NCBI GenBank assembly: GCA_013791905.1 | Contig: VMSX01000021.1 | Coordinates: 1-64,000, forward strand | DNA length: 64,000 nt | Direction: 5' to 3' | Source: Rhodocyclaceae bacterium | Lineage (GTDB): Bacteria; Pseudomonadota; Gammaproteobacteria; Burkholderiales; Rhodocyclaceae | Position numbers and translations under genes: made by a program | Shown here: in pieces, positions 26,408 through 33,706 of the stretch | Layout: every line of letters begins with the position of its first letter | Numbering within the stretch: position 1 is the stretch's first letter | The notes under the pieces: generated by a model | Told to the model about the DNA's origin: nothing | The model's database searches: none | What the model saw: only the letters and a program-made list of their open reading frames with translations

Positions 26408-26489
26408 ATGGACTGGCCCACCTCACGGGCTGGGGTTTTTATTCCGACTTGCTGCCCCCGTCATCTCGACACTGCGGCTAAACAGGAGA
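26408..26489 (+). ncRNA. leader A upstream of radC-like gene (radC-motif-like RNA)
   Basis: This segment and 27736-27820 share CACGGGCTGGGG, a TTGC..CCCC block, CATCT, and an identical end GGCTAAACAGGAGA. The end includes the ribosome-binding site. A GC-rich stem (GGGCTGGGG with the later CCCC run) is possible. A conserved radC RNA motif is known in 5' regions of radC and other DNA-related mobile genes. The identity is inferred from position and shared blocks, not from a model search. Confidence 0.55.
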
Positions 26490-26495
26490 TTCAAT

Positions 26496-26948
26496 ATGAA
26501 CTTCAACAAGAAAGAACTCGACGTGATCGCGCGCGCCATTGCGATCCTCGAAGAGCGCGCCCGCTACAACGCCATTTCCTTTGCAGCACCGGAGGCTGTC
26601 GCCGATTATCTGCGCCTGCGCGTGGGGAGCCTAGAGCATGAGGTGTTCGGCGTGCTGTGGCTTGACGCACAGAACCGGCTCATCGAGGCCGAAGAATTGT
26701 TCCGTGGCACCTTGACCCAGACCTCGGTCTACCCGCGCGAAGTGGTCAAGGCGGCGCTCGCCCGCAATGCCGGTGCAGCGGTCCTGTATCACAACCATCC
26801 CAGTGGCAGCGCTGAACCGTCACGCGCGGATGGGTTGCTGACCGGAAATCTGAAGACTGCTCTAGCGCTGGTCGATGTACGCGTGTTGGATCACTTTGTC
26901 GTCACCGCCGGCGAGGCGATGTCCTTCGCCGCGCGCGGCCTGATCTGA
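26496..26948 (+). CDS. radC: RadC-family JAMM/JAB protein on the island
   Basis: This 150-residue protein consists of the RadC JAB domain alone, without the helix-hairpin-helix N-terminus of chromosomal RadC. The metal site pattern [14 protein letters not shown] is near residues 98-111. Such short RadC proteins are common in integrative elements and plasmids; their role is not settled, and older claims of DNA-repair function are weak. It has an AACAGGAG ribosome-binding site inside the repeated leader. The chromosome's own radC begins its 3' end at 63944. Confidence 0.9.
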   Translation: MNFNKKELDVIARAIAILEERARYNAISFAAPEAVADYLRLRVGSLEHEVFGVLWLDAQNRLIEAEELFRGTLTQTSVYPREVVKAALARNAGAAVLYHNHPSGSAEPSRADGLLTGNLKTALALVDVRVLDHFVVTAGEAMSFAARGLI

Positions 26949-26959
26949 GGAACTTGGTC

Positions 26960-27259
26960 ATGCGCAAACCTAAAACCATTTCCGCGCCCCGCATCGAAGA
27001 CGCACTCAAAACCTGCCTGCCGGGCCTCCAGCGCCGCGCGGAGCACTTCTGCTACCAGTACGAACTGCCGACCAAGCTTGGCACGCTTCTGATCAGCCCC
27101 TGCGAGGGTGCCATCCGGACGCGCTTCGACGAGGTACCCCGGGTCGCCCCATGCGGCACCAGCCTTAACCCGTACTCCGGCAAGTGGAACTTCGAGGGCT
27201 TGGACGACGATTCCCAGGTCGGCCGCGCCATCTATTGGATTGAAAGGATAGCGGCATGA
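26960..27259 (+). CDS. hypothetical cargo protein
   Basis: This 99-residue protein, beginning MRKPKTISAPRIEDALKTCL, has a well-formed hydrophobic and aromatic pattern (EHFCYQYELPTKLGTLLISP, SGKWNFEGLDDD) and no recognised domain. It follows the radC-like gene by 11 bases and overlaps the next gene by four, so it belongs to the same message. A TTG at 26954 is another possible start. Confidence 0.6.
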   Translation: MRKPKTISAPRIEDALKTCLPGLQRRAEHFCYQYELPTKLGTLLISPCEGAIRTRFDEVPRVAPCGTSLNPYSGKWNFEGLDDDSQVGRAIYWIERIAA

Positions 27260-27669
27260 AGCGTCGCCGCTTTGTCGGGGCCGTAGCCGCCAGCGCGGGC
27301 CTCCTGGCAATGCCCTCTTGGGTAGTTGCCTGGGTGCCGGCGGTGAAGATCACTCGATTTAGAGTTGGGCTGTTCAGTGACATGGCACTGCTGGGTTCCC
27401 GCGTGGAAGTACATGATGGCCGGGAGGTTGTATGCCGGACGTATGGCCCTTCGCCTGATCCGCCGCCCGACCGTGAAAACCACTACGAGGCTGCGGTGAT
27501 CGAGATCGGTGATCGGTTCTGGTATCGGGCAAAGGGCGTTACGATCGAAGTCACGGCGCACGAAGCGAATCGGGTGATTGGGTATCCGATGTTGCACTAC
27601 TTCACGATGGCGTTGCTACTCCACGTACGGATCAAGCGGGCAAAGGAGGGAGTTTTGCTTCCGGCCTAG
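27256..27669 (+). CDS. hypothetical protein with Tat-like signal peptide
   Basis: This 137-residue protein begins KRRRFVGAVAASAGLLAMPS, a twin-arginine-type signal with a hydrophobic core, so export is likely. The mature part has no known domain; it contains GDRFWYRAKGVTIEVTAHEA and a hydrophobic segment near residues 112-125. It is coupled to the previous gene by an ATGA overlap. Confidence 0.6.
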   Translation: MKRRRFVGAVAASAGLLAMPSWVVAWVPAVKITRFRVGLFSDMALLGSRVEVHDGREVVCRTYGPSPDPPPDRENHYEAAVIEIGDRFWYRAKGVTIEVTAHEANRVIGYPMLHYFTMALLLHVRIKRAKEGVLLPA

Positions 27670-27735
27670 CACGGCAACGCTCTGCTAGGTGTTGCTGCTT
27701 TTCTACCGACACCAGGCGAGTTGTACTGAACCAAT

Positions 27736-27820
27736 GAATGGCGTGGCTCACCGCACGGGCTGGGGAGCTTTGATCCAGATTGCCACCCCCGACATCTTGT
27801 CAAAGTTGGCTAAACAGGAG
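27736..27820 (+). ncRNA. leader B upstream of cargo gene 27827 (radC-motif-like RNA)
   Basis: This is the second copy of the leader at 26408-26489, sharing GCACGGGCTGGGG and GGCTAAACAGGAGA. It lies directly before ATG 27827, which argues that the leader and not the downstream gene is the repeated unit. A longer in-frame start at 27689 would translate the leader and is rejected. Confidence 0.55.
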
Positions 27821-27826
27821 AACGTC

Positions 27827-28189
27827 ATGGAATTATTGAAGCCCGGCACCCTCTGCGTCATAGTCGGCGGTTGTCCCGAAAACATTGGTCTTGTTGTCGA
27901 AGTCCTGGAGCATATTGGGCGATGCCCGCCCCGTGCTGACGCTTACCGCATCAGAACCGCCAGCGGTCGGAAGTTTCCGCAACTGAAGATGGGCGCCAAT
28001 GAGCGCTTGGCACGCGGAAACTCTAACGAGGCAATCACTGATCGGCACAAGTTGCGGCCACTGGTCGCTGCCGATGATGCGTCCGCAAGTCGCACCGGTG
28101 CCAACATCAAGTCACCGGTAGCCCATCAAGACAGGTCACTCTCCCATGAAACCATTGAACTCAATTCGAGGCGCTGTCATGTCAAATGA
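27827..28189 (+). CDS. hypothetical cargo protein with small barrel-like N-terminus
   Basis: This 120-residue protein begins MELLKPGTLCVIVGGCPENI followed by GLVVEVLEHIG, a pattern seen in small SH3- or KOW-like barrels. The C-terminal 50 residues are polar and probably disordered. Translation starts seven bases after the AACAGGAG of leader B. It overlaps the next gene by 11 bases. Confidence 0.6.
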   Translation: MELLKPGTLCVIVGGCPENIGLVVEVLEHIGRCPPRADAYRIRTASGRKFPQLKMGANERLARGNSNEAITDRHKLRPLVAADDASASRTGANIKSPVAHQDRSLSHETIELNSRRCHVK

Positions 28190-28604
28190 AACAGTGTCAC
28201 CGTTCTCAACCGATCCCGCCGAACCGCTTGATAACCCAAAAGGCAGCTATCCCCACCTGGTGGTCAGGATCATGAGCGCGGTCTATCAGCGTGAGTCGAT
28301 CGAAGTCCGCGAGGGTGAACCCTCAGTACATGTCGGTCACCGTAACGCCTACGTCCAGCATCCCGTGCCCTTCACCGCCGATGGGTCTATCAGCGAGGGC
28401 TGCCGCAAGCTGCTGCTGGGCGGGGTACTGAAGGCCGTGATACGCACGGGCCATCGGATGTGTGTGGTGTGGCAACTCGGGGTATGCAGCTACGTGGAAT
28501 GCGATGGCAGGATCGATAAGTCCAGAGACGCACCTTCTGGAGGCGTCTCGCTGCCGACCAAGATCGAGTTCGACAAGCGTGTGCCATTCGATTTGGTGTC
28601 ATGA
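28179..28604 (+). CDS. hypothetical cargo protein
   Basis: This 141-residue protein of unknown family begins at MSNETVSPFSTDPAEPLDNP and contains SVHVGHRNAYVQHPVPFTAD and GCRKLLLGGVLKAVIRTGHR. ATG 28146 is an in-frame alternative. It is soluble and unlike its neighbours. The 126 bases after it (28605-28730) hold no gene. Confidence 0.55.
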   Translation: MSNETVSPFSTDPAEPLDNPKGSYPHLVVRIMSAVYQRESIEVREGEPSVHVGHRNAYVQHPVPFTADGSISEGCRKLLLGGVLKAVIRTGHRMCVVWQLGVCSYVECDGRIDKSRDAPSGGVSLPTKIEFDKRVPFDLVS

Positions 28605-28730
28605 TCCCATGATCTGTTCCTCTTCCCGGTCGCGCAGCGGTCGGGGGGCGGAGCTTGGCACTATATCGAACAGTAATGTCGTGCCGCGGTAGGTGTTGGC
28701 TGATCGCGGTATTGCACTTGGAGACCTAAG

Positions 28731-29252
28731 ATGAATCAGGCAATTACAGCTAAACATGCGAAGTTCGAGCCGGACGATAGTATCGACACGAAGATGGCAA
28801 AGTGCGTTTCGGTTCTACAGGCAAGGGGGATCGTAGTCCCGCCCCGGGTCGAGGACATCCCAGAATTTCCTTGCAACGATTTTGATCATCTGCAACAACA
28901 ATTGCGAGACCACCGTTTACTACTACAGAGGTTTTCGATTCACCGCGAGTTGTGGATCGAGGAGGCCGTTACCGAGCCGCATCAAAACAGCGGTGCGTTC
29001 CCTATCGGAGCAGTCGTGACGGCTGTCGGTGCGATGGCACTGGCCATCGGCGTGTCTTGGTGGTTCCTCCTGGCCCTTATTTTGGCGCTAGTTCAGTTTA
29101 TGGGCTACGCGAAAAAAGCTAGCGTCACATACGACCAGAAGGTATTACGCGCGGCCGCCTCATCAGAGTCGGCTTTTTGCATACTCTATAGATTGAATCA
29201 GATCAACCTGACGACCCCTGACTACCAAACTGCTTGGTACTGGAATAAGTGA
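28731..29252 (+). CDS. hypothetical membrane protein
   Basis: This 173-residue protein has a charged N-terminal half and a helical hairpin of two membrane segments near residues 88-130 (FPIGAVVTAVGAMALAIGVS, then WWFLLALILALVQFMGYA). The C-terminal tail is polar. It has a GGAG-type ribosome-binding site. No family is recognised. The region 29253-29467 that follows contains no gene. Confidence 0.6.
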   Translation: MNQAITAKHAKFEPDDSIDTKMAKCVSVLQARGIVVPPRVEDIPEFPCNDFDHLQQQLRDHRLLLQRFSIHRELWIEEAVTEPHQNSGAFPIGAVVTAVGAMALAIGVSWWFLLALILALVQFMGYAKKASVTYDQKVLRAAASSESAFCILYRLNQINLTTPDYQTAWYWNK

Positions 29253-29467
29253 CTCGCAGACTGAGTGAGGAAAAGGATACGCTATGGGTGCTACCCGCCA
29301 ACGCCAGGCCATACCCTGCAAGAGGCTGCGTCCTGAGTTCTCACTGATAACCCTTTGGGGTATGTCAGGTTTCTTTACATTTGACTAGTTTAGTCGATTA
29401 ATTAGCGGGGCGCCGATCGCCCGGAGCGCCCTGCTCCGCTGGAATTCATCTTGCAGGCGTCATGCTG

Positions 29468-29483
29468 CGGCTCGGAACTTGCT
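29468..29483 (+). promoter_or_regulatory. sigma-54 promoter of the PEP-CTERM gene
   Basis: The sequence CGGCTCGGAACTTGCT matches the -24/-12 consensus TGGCACG-N4-TTGCW at all but two positions. The GG (29469-29470) and GC (29481-29482) doublets have the required 12-base offset. Transcription would start near 29494, with an AGGGAGTGG ribosome-binding site before ATG 29526. PEP-CTERM genes are known to be linked to RpoN and the PrsK/PrsR system, which fits. Confidence 0.65.
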
Positions 29484-29525
29484 TTTTACATAAGTCAGTC
29501 AAAATAACTAAGGGAGTGGGTAGTG

Positions 29526-30251
29526 ATGAAGATAATGCGTGGTGTATTCGCGGCGTTGTGCGTGTTGGTGATGGGTAACGCACAGGCGGCCCTATTTGAC
29601 CGTGGCGGCGGGCTGATCTACGACGACGCGCTCAAAATCACCTGGCTGCAGAATGCCAACTACGCTGGGGGACGGATGACCTGGGACGAAGCCGTCGCCT
29701 GGGCCGCCAACCTGAACTATTACGATACCGTGCGCAACGTCACCTATACCGACTGGCGGCTACCCAATACCAATCCGGTCAACGGCATCAACTACACTCA
29801 CATCTCCGATGTAACTGGCACACACGATATGGGCTGGAACATTAGCGCTCCCGGAACTACCTATGCCGGCAGCACAGCTAGCGAGCTGGCCTACATGTAC
29901 TATCAGAACCTCGGCAACCTCGGCTACTACACTCCGAGTGGCTATTACATTGGCTGCGGCGTCTCCACCAGCAACCCCTGTTTGGATAACGTTGGTCCCT
30001 TCATCGAAATTCAGACCGATGTGTACTGGTCCGGGACGGCGGTGACGCCCTCTAATTCCCCCCGAGCGTGGAACTTCTACATGGGTCACGGCGAGCAGAG
30101 TTTTAATTACACGTTCAATTACATAAAGTACTCAGCTTGGGCTGTTCGCCCTGGCGATGTCGCTGCCGTATCTGAACCTGAAACCTATGCACTGATGCTG
30201 GCAGGATTAGGGCTTCTTGGAGTGATCACACGCCGAGCGAAACGCAGATGA
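29526..30251 (+). CDS. PEP-CTERM sorting-domain protein with DUF1566-like region
   Basis: This is a secreted protein with a signal peptide (residues 1-20, cleaved after AQA) and a C-terminal PEP-CTERM tripartite anchor: SEPETYALMLAGLGLLG, then a basic end RRAKRR. Such anchors are processed by EpsH-type exosortases and belong to exopolysaccharide-associated surface proteins. The middle has a DUF1566/Lcl-type pattern (ITWLQNANY, WRLPNTNP, YWSGT) and many Tyr, Asn and Thr residues. Being on an island it must rely on a chromosomal exosortase, which is not in this window. GTG 29523 is an alternative start. Confidence 0.88.
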   Translation: MKIMRGVFAALCVLVMGNAQAALFDRGGGLIYDDALKITWLQNANYAGGRMTWDEAVAWAANLNYYDTVRNVTYTDWRLPNTNPVNGINYTHISDVTGTHDMGWNISAPGTTYAGSTASELAYMYYQNLGNLGYYTPSGYYIGCGVSTSNPCLDNVGPFIEIQTDVYWSGTAVTPSNSPRAWNFYMGHGEQSFNYTFNYIKYSAWAVRPGDVAAVSEPETYALMLAGLGLLGVITRRAKRR

Positions 30252-30258
30252 GCCCTAA

Positions 30259-30303
30259 ACTTTGGCATTGATGCTTGCCGCATTCGGTCTATTGGGTGTC
30301 TAG
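30259..30303 (+). pseudogene. remnant of a second PEP-CTERM anchor
   Basis: Eight bases after the PEP-CTERM gene, a short frame encodes TLALMLAAFGLLGV and then a stop. This is the hydrophobic part of another PEP-CTERM anchor, aligned codon by codon with the ALMLAGLGLLGV of the intact gene but differing in wobble bases. It is too short to be functional and suggests that a neighbouring paralogue was deleted. Confidence 0.5.
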
Positions 30304-30428
30304 GGTCCGCGCAGGGAGTAACAAGACCTGAAGCTGATCATCGCCAAGGTTAGATCTATACAAAAATCCCTCTCGCAGCCCGCCACGCCAACCCGCACTG
30401 CGCCTAGCGATCCCACCGCAGTTTTGTA

Positions 30429-30456
30429 CATACCGATATCACTTGTATACGGTATG
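30429..30456 (+). promoter_or_regulatory. inverted repeat upstream of the serine recombinase
   Basis: The arms CATACCGATAT (30429-30439) and TATACGGTATG (30446-30456) form an imperfect palindrome about 43 bases before the start of the recombinase gene. It could be a self-binding site (crossover or operator). Confidence 0.4.
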
Positions 30457-30498
30457 GTATTGGCCTATGATTCAGCCATCGATAAGAGGAGCACCATC

Positions 30499-31098
30499 AT
30501 GGCCAGCAAGATCAAGAAGGTCGCAATCTACGCACGGGTCAGCACCGATCAGCAGACCACCGAGAACCAACTCCGCGAACTACGCGAGGTCGCCGCCCGT
30601 AACGGTTGGGAGATCACCCAGGAATACGTCGATCACGGCATCTCCGGTGCCAAGGGCCGCGACAAGCGCCCCGCTTTCGACGCCCTCCTCAAGGACGCCG
30701 TACGCAAGCAGTTCGATGTGATCGCCGCCTGGTCGGTTGATCGGCTCGGCCGGAGCCTGCGTGATCTGCTCAGTTTCCTCGATGACATCCACGCAAAGGG
30801 GATCGGCCTGTATCTGCACCAGCAGGGCGTCGATACCACTACGCCGGGTGGCAAGGCCCTATTCCAGATGGTCGGTGTCTTCGCCGAGTTCGAACGCGCC
30901 ATGATTCAGGAGCGCGTGAAGGCCGGGCTGGTGAGAGCCAGGTCGCAAGGCAAGACGCTCGGTCGCCCGAAGGTGGATCAGAAGATTGAAGCTGAGATCC
31001 TGGAACTACGTAGGACAGGTATCGGTCAGCTGAAGATCGCCAAGACGCTTGGGGTCGGAACGGGCACGGTGCAGCGGGTGCTTCGCGAGGCGGCGTAA
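30499..31098 (+). CDS. serine recombinase (resolvase/invertase family)
   Basis: This is a 199-residue small serine recombinase. The catalytic serine is S15 in YARVSTDQQ, followed by the arginine-rich active region (AWSVDRLGRSLRDLL) and an E-helix (FAEFERAMIQERVKAGL). The C-terminal helix-turn-helix GRPKVDQKIEAEI...GTGTVQRVLREA binds the crossover site. ATG 30499 follows an AAGAGGAG site; an in-frame start at 30424 would add residues upstream of the conserved fold. No invertible segment was seen nearby, so resolvase and invertase roles cannot be separated. Confidence 0.93.
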   Translation: MASKIKKVAIYARVSTDQQTTENQLRELREVAARNGWEITQEYVDHGISGAKGRDKRPAFDALLKDAVRKQFDVIAAWSVDRLGRSLRDLLSFLDDIHAKGIGLYLHQQGVDTTTPGGKALFQMVGVFAEFERAMIQERVKAGLVRARSQGKTLGRPKVDQKIEAEILELRRTGIGQLKIAKTLGVGTGTVQRVLREAA

Positions 31099-31189
31099 AG
31101 GGTGCGGACGTTCAGGCTGCAGCAGCAGCTGTGGGGCAGGTATAGTTTAGGTTTGTTCGATATCCACCGCCACAATCCGGACATAGCCC

Positions 31190-31354
31190 CGGTGAAAAGC
31201 TGACGCTCAATCGGGATAGGGAAAAGCCTCACGGCTTGGCGTTCGAGTGCAGGCACACGTGAGCGGCGCGTAAGCTTCTTTGTGAACCGCCCGGTGCGGA
31301 CCCGCATGCCGGGTGGTGTGGGGAGGGCCGGTTAGAAGCCGCCCCTTACCCGAT
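31190..31354 (+). mobile_element. 3' end of a group II intron (domains V and VI), truncated
   Basis: The stretch GTGAACCGCCCGGTGCGG, followed by ACCCGCATGCCGGGTGGTGT (31282-31320), has the form of a group II intron domain V. The next 34 bases fold as domain VI and end in TTACCCGAT, a typical intron 3' end. The preceding 90 bases resemble the segment after the intron-encoded protein. No reverse transcriptase gene or 5' intron half is present, so this is a dead 3' fragment. Confidence 0.7.
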
Positions 31355-31362
31355 TCGGCTTA

Positions 31363-32484
31363 TCACTTGGCTATGACCAGCATTACTGATGACTCGCGCA
31401 GCGAAACGATTTGTGCCATTTCCAGTTTGGAGATGGAATTGCCAGTCGATACCTTGCTTCTATCGACCTTCGCTGCATTCAGTGCTGGGGTGATGTAGTC
31501 AATCTTAACTGCATAATTGACGTTTTGCGGTAACGACCCCGATGCTCGCAACGCAACGATTTGACTCAATGTCGCGGTAACCACGCCGATTACCTCTCCT
31601 CTAATGTTCAGTAGAGGTCCACCAGAATTGCCGGGTTGGATTGGTACGTCAATCTGAACGAAGCGGATATCGTTTTGAATGCCGCTCAAAGCGTTAATCC
31701 TCCCAAACGTCGCCTTTTGCTCCTGCCCCTGAAGGGCGACCAGAGGAAAGCCCAATGTAAGAACTTCTTCGCCTTTGGCACTAGAAAAGATTGAGGCGAG
31801 CGGGATTCCGACCGTTTCCGCCTCGACCTTCAGAATAGCGATGTCGTTGGCGGGATCAGATTGAACTACGGTAGCCTTGAGTTCCTTTTTCTCAAGTGGG
31901 CTTACTACGGTGATGGTTGTGGCACCATCAACGACGTGAAAATTCGTAACCATGTATCCGTCGTTGGTTACGAAGAAACCAGTCCCTGTCGAGAATCCTT
32001 TTTCCTTCCGGAATTCCTTGGGTTTGTATACGGGTAAGTCTGGATTTGCGGCAACCGCCTTAGATACCTTGGCAAGTTCTTGTTGGGCTGTTGCGTCATC
32101 GAACCCAAAGGCAAAACGGAATGTGGTACCGCCCTTATCTGCACCCTCCCCGTACCCGGTGGTGCAAGAAGTGGCAAACCACTCAATGTTCATCCGTCGG
32201 CCGTCTGAACACGACACCCGTCCACGGCCCCGCTGGCCAGCACAGGTGAGGGACAGCGGTGGGATGTAATCAGGACGGTAAGCTACTCCGTCACACTTAA
32301 TATTGGCGTTTTTCGTTTCAACGGAAAAAGTTGCGCCTCCGCCCATTAGGTTGTGATCAACTTCGCCGATAAAAACTTCGTTGAAATCGTCAAACGCACC
32401 GACAGCTTTGTATTTAACCGAGCAGCCTGCCAATAAGACCGCCACCATTGACAGGTAGAAGGTGGTTCTGAGTTTTCGCATCAT
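31363..32484 (-). CDS. trypsin-like (HtrA-type) serine protease, lipoprotein
   Basis: This 373-residue envelope protein has a lipobox LLAGC giving a lipidated Cys21. An N-terminal domain of about 110 residues with several cysteines is followed by an S1C protease domain. The triad is H in TNFHVVDG (near 180), D in NDIAIL (near 212) and S in PGNSGGPL (near 285), so it should be active. There is no PDZ domain after it, unlike DegP and DegS. GC content is low for the window. The 336 bases upstream (32485-32820) contain nothing I can support. Confidence 0.88.
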   Translation of the reverse strand: MMRKLRTTFYLSMVAVLLAGCSVKYKAVGAFDDFNEVFIGEVDHNLMGGGATFSVETKNANIKCDGVAYRPDYIPPLSLTCAGQRGRGRVSCSDGRRMNIEWFATSCTTGYGEGADKGGTTFRFAFGFDDATAQQELAKVSKAVAANPDLPVYKPKEFRKEKGFSTGTGFFVTNDGYMVTNFHVVDGATTITVVSPLEKKELKATVVQSDPANDIAILKVEAETVGIPLASIFSSAKGEEVLTLGFPLVALQGQEQKATFGRINALSGIQNDIRFVQIDVPIQPGNSGGPLLNIRGEVIGVVTATLSQIVALRASGSLPQNVNYAVKIDYITPALNAAKVDRSKVSTGNSISKLEMAQIVSLRESSVMLVIAK

Positions 32485-32820
32485 GTCTCCAAGCGCTGAA
32501 TGGGTGGTACGTTTGCATTCAAAGACCTGAACGGCTTTTCACGCAGGATAGGTGCAATGATCGGTTCAGCACGGTCTGCGGAAAATATTGGATCCTTGGG
32601 CCATTCGTTATTGCACGACAGCATACGGACAGAATTTGTCTATGTCCATTGGGTGCGTTCCCATATTCGATTTCATGACCCTCCCCATCCGGCAACGCTG
32701 GGTTCGGATCAAGTTACGAACGTGATTGATTGAGTGCGAGCGTCTGCCTTGGAGCCGTTCGCTGATCTGGCGACTGTCTGCAGTGGATCGCCCCGGCCCT
32801 GACCGTGGTACCGCTTTGCC
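32485..32820. other. 336-bp gene-free region
   Basis: A 77-codon frame at 32500-32733 has no ribosome-binding site and no recognisable fold. No repeats, terminators or RNA genes were seen. The promoter of the leftward protease gene should be here. Confidence 0.4.
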
Positions 32821-33291
32821 TCAAGCCAGATCCTGACCTGACTGCTGCGCAGCCCTAAGACCTAGCTGCAGGGCAAATGCAATTTTTCGTGCAGCGGCTA
32901 TCGGCGACTCTTCGACCCTCAGCACCTCGCCTGGAGCGTTGGCAATCTCAACCCGGCCGGAATCTCGGTACTCGGGGCGGTGCCTTTTCAGCAGTGCGAT
33001 CAGGAGTGGGTCGCTGTAGCGGGTGACCCGGCCACACTCGACCCCTTTGTAGAAGATCGGCTCTTCCACGCCATCCACTGCGCGCCTATGTGCTTCGGCC
33101 TCTATGGCATCGGTCGCCGCTTCGATGGCGTCATCCCAGCGTTTTGCGAAATCAGGATTTCTCAAGCGGCGCTGGTAGGCATTGGATCTATCGACGCCGG
33201 TAGCGTTGGCGGCACGCGTGACGTTTCCGTCTATCGCCAGTTCGGCCAGAAAGACGTTGTAGCGCTTCACGGTGATGTTCGCGTTTGCCAT
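32821..33291 (-). CDS. phage terminase small-subunit-like DNA-binding protein
   Basis: This 156-residue protein has an N-terminal homeodomain-like helix-turn-helix (YNVFLAELAIDGNVTRAANA, then TGVDRSNAYQRRLRNPDFAK), as found in small terminase subunits and related phage DNA-binding proteins. It then has a helical region with EEPIFYKGVECGRVTRYSDP and LLIALLKRHRPEY, a common feature of that family. ATG 33291 is preferred to 33327. No large terminase gene is near, in keeping with a satellite element that uses a helper phage; this is inference. Confidence 0.75.
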   Translation of the reverse strand: MANANITVKRYNVFLAELAIDGNVTRAANATGVDRSNAYQRRLRNPDFAKRWDDAIEAATDAIEAEAHRRAVDGVEEPIFYKGVECGRVTRYSDPLLIALLKRHRPEYRDSGRVEIANAPGEVLRVEESPIAAARKIAFALQLGLRAAQQSGQDLA

Positions 33292-33706
33292 GCTTGCCTT
33301 ATACACGAGGCCGACGAAACATGCCAATGTAGTTTCTGCTACACATCTCTTGCGGGGTCGGGTTGCCTGATGTCAGTGCGCGCCCGAAGGTCTTTTCGCG
33401 CAGTGATTCGAAGTAGAACCCGCTACATTGTGACTGTCCGATGGGGACACCCACGGTTCTCTACGGTTTTCGCCCTCAGGAAAACTGTAACTCCCTAGGT
33501 AGGAGTGGCTTGTAAGCTCATTTTGCCTACGGTTCCCAGCCCCCCACATACACATACCCGGAGGGTGGTGGTGAACAGGGTAGAAGAGGGAGTGATAGAG
33601 AGAGAACCATAGAAGAAACTACCAGCTAACCATCTCGTACCAAGGGCTTTAAGGTTCCCGGGAACCTTAGGAAAACCATGGAAACCATAGAGAAACGTAG
33701 CCAAGC
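33292..33706. other. gene-free region with palindromes; possible replication origin
   Basis: This region has no supportable gene. It contains a perfect 18-bp palindrome AAGGTTCCCGGGAACCTT (33651-33668), several AACCATAGA/GGAAACCATAGAG repeats (33606 and 33675-33695), and a small hairpin around CTCCCTAGGTAGGAG (33492-33506). It lies directly downstream of the primase gene, where P4-like satellites often keep origin elements. The role is inferred. Confidence 0.4.

Noticed and set aside
32500-32733. 77-codon open frame
   Set aside because: It has no ribosome-binding site, no recognisable sequence pattern and no operon context.
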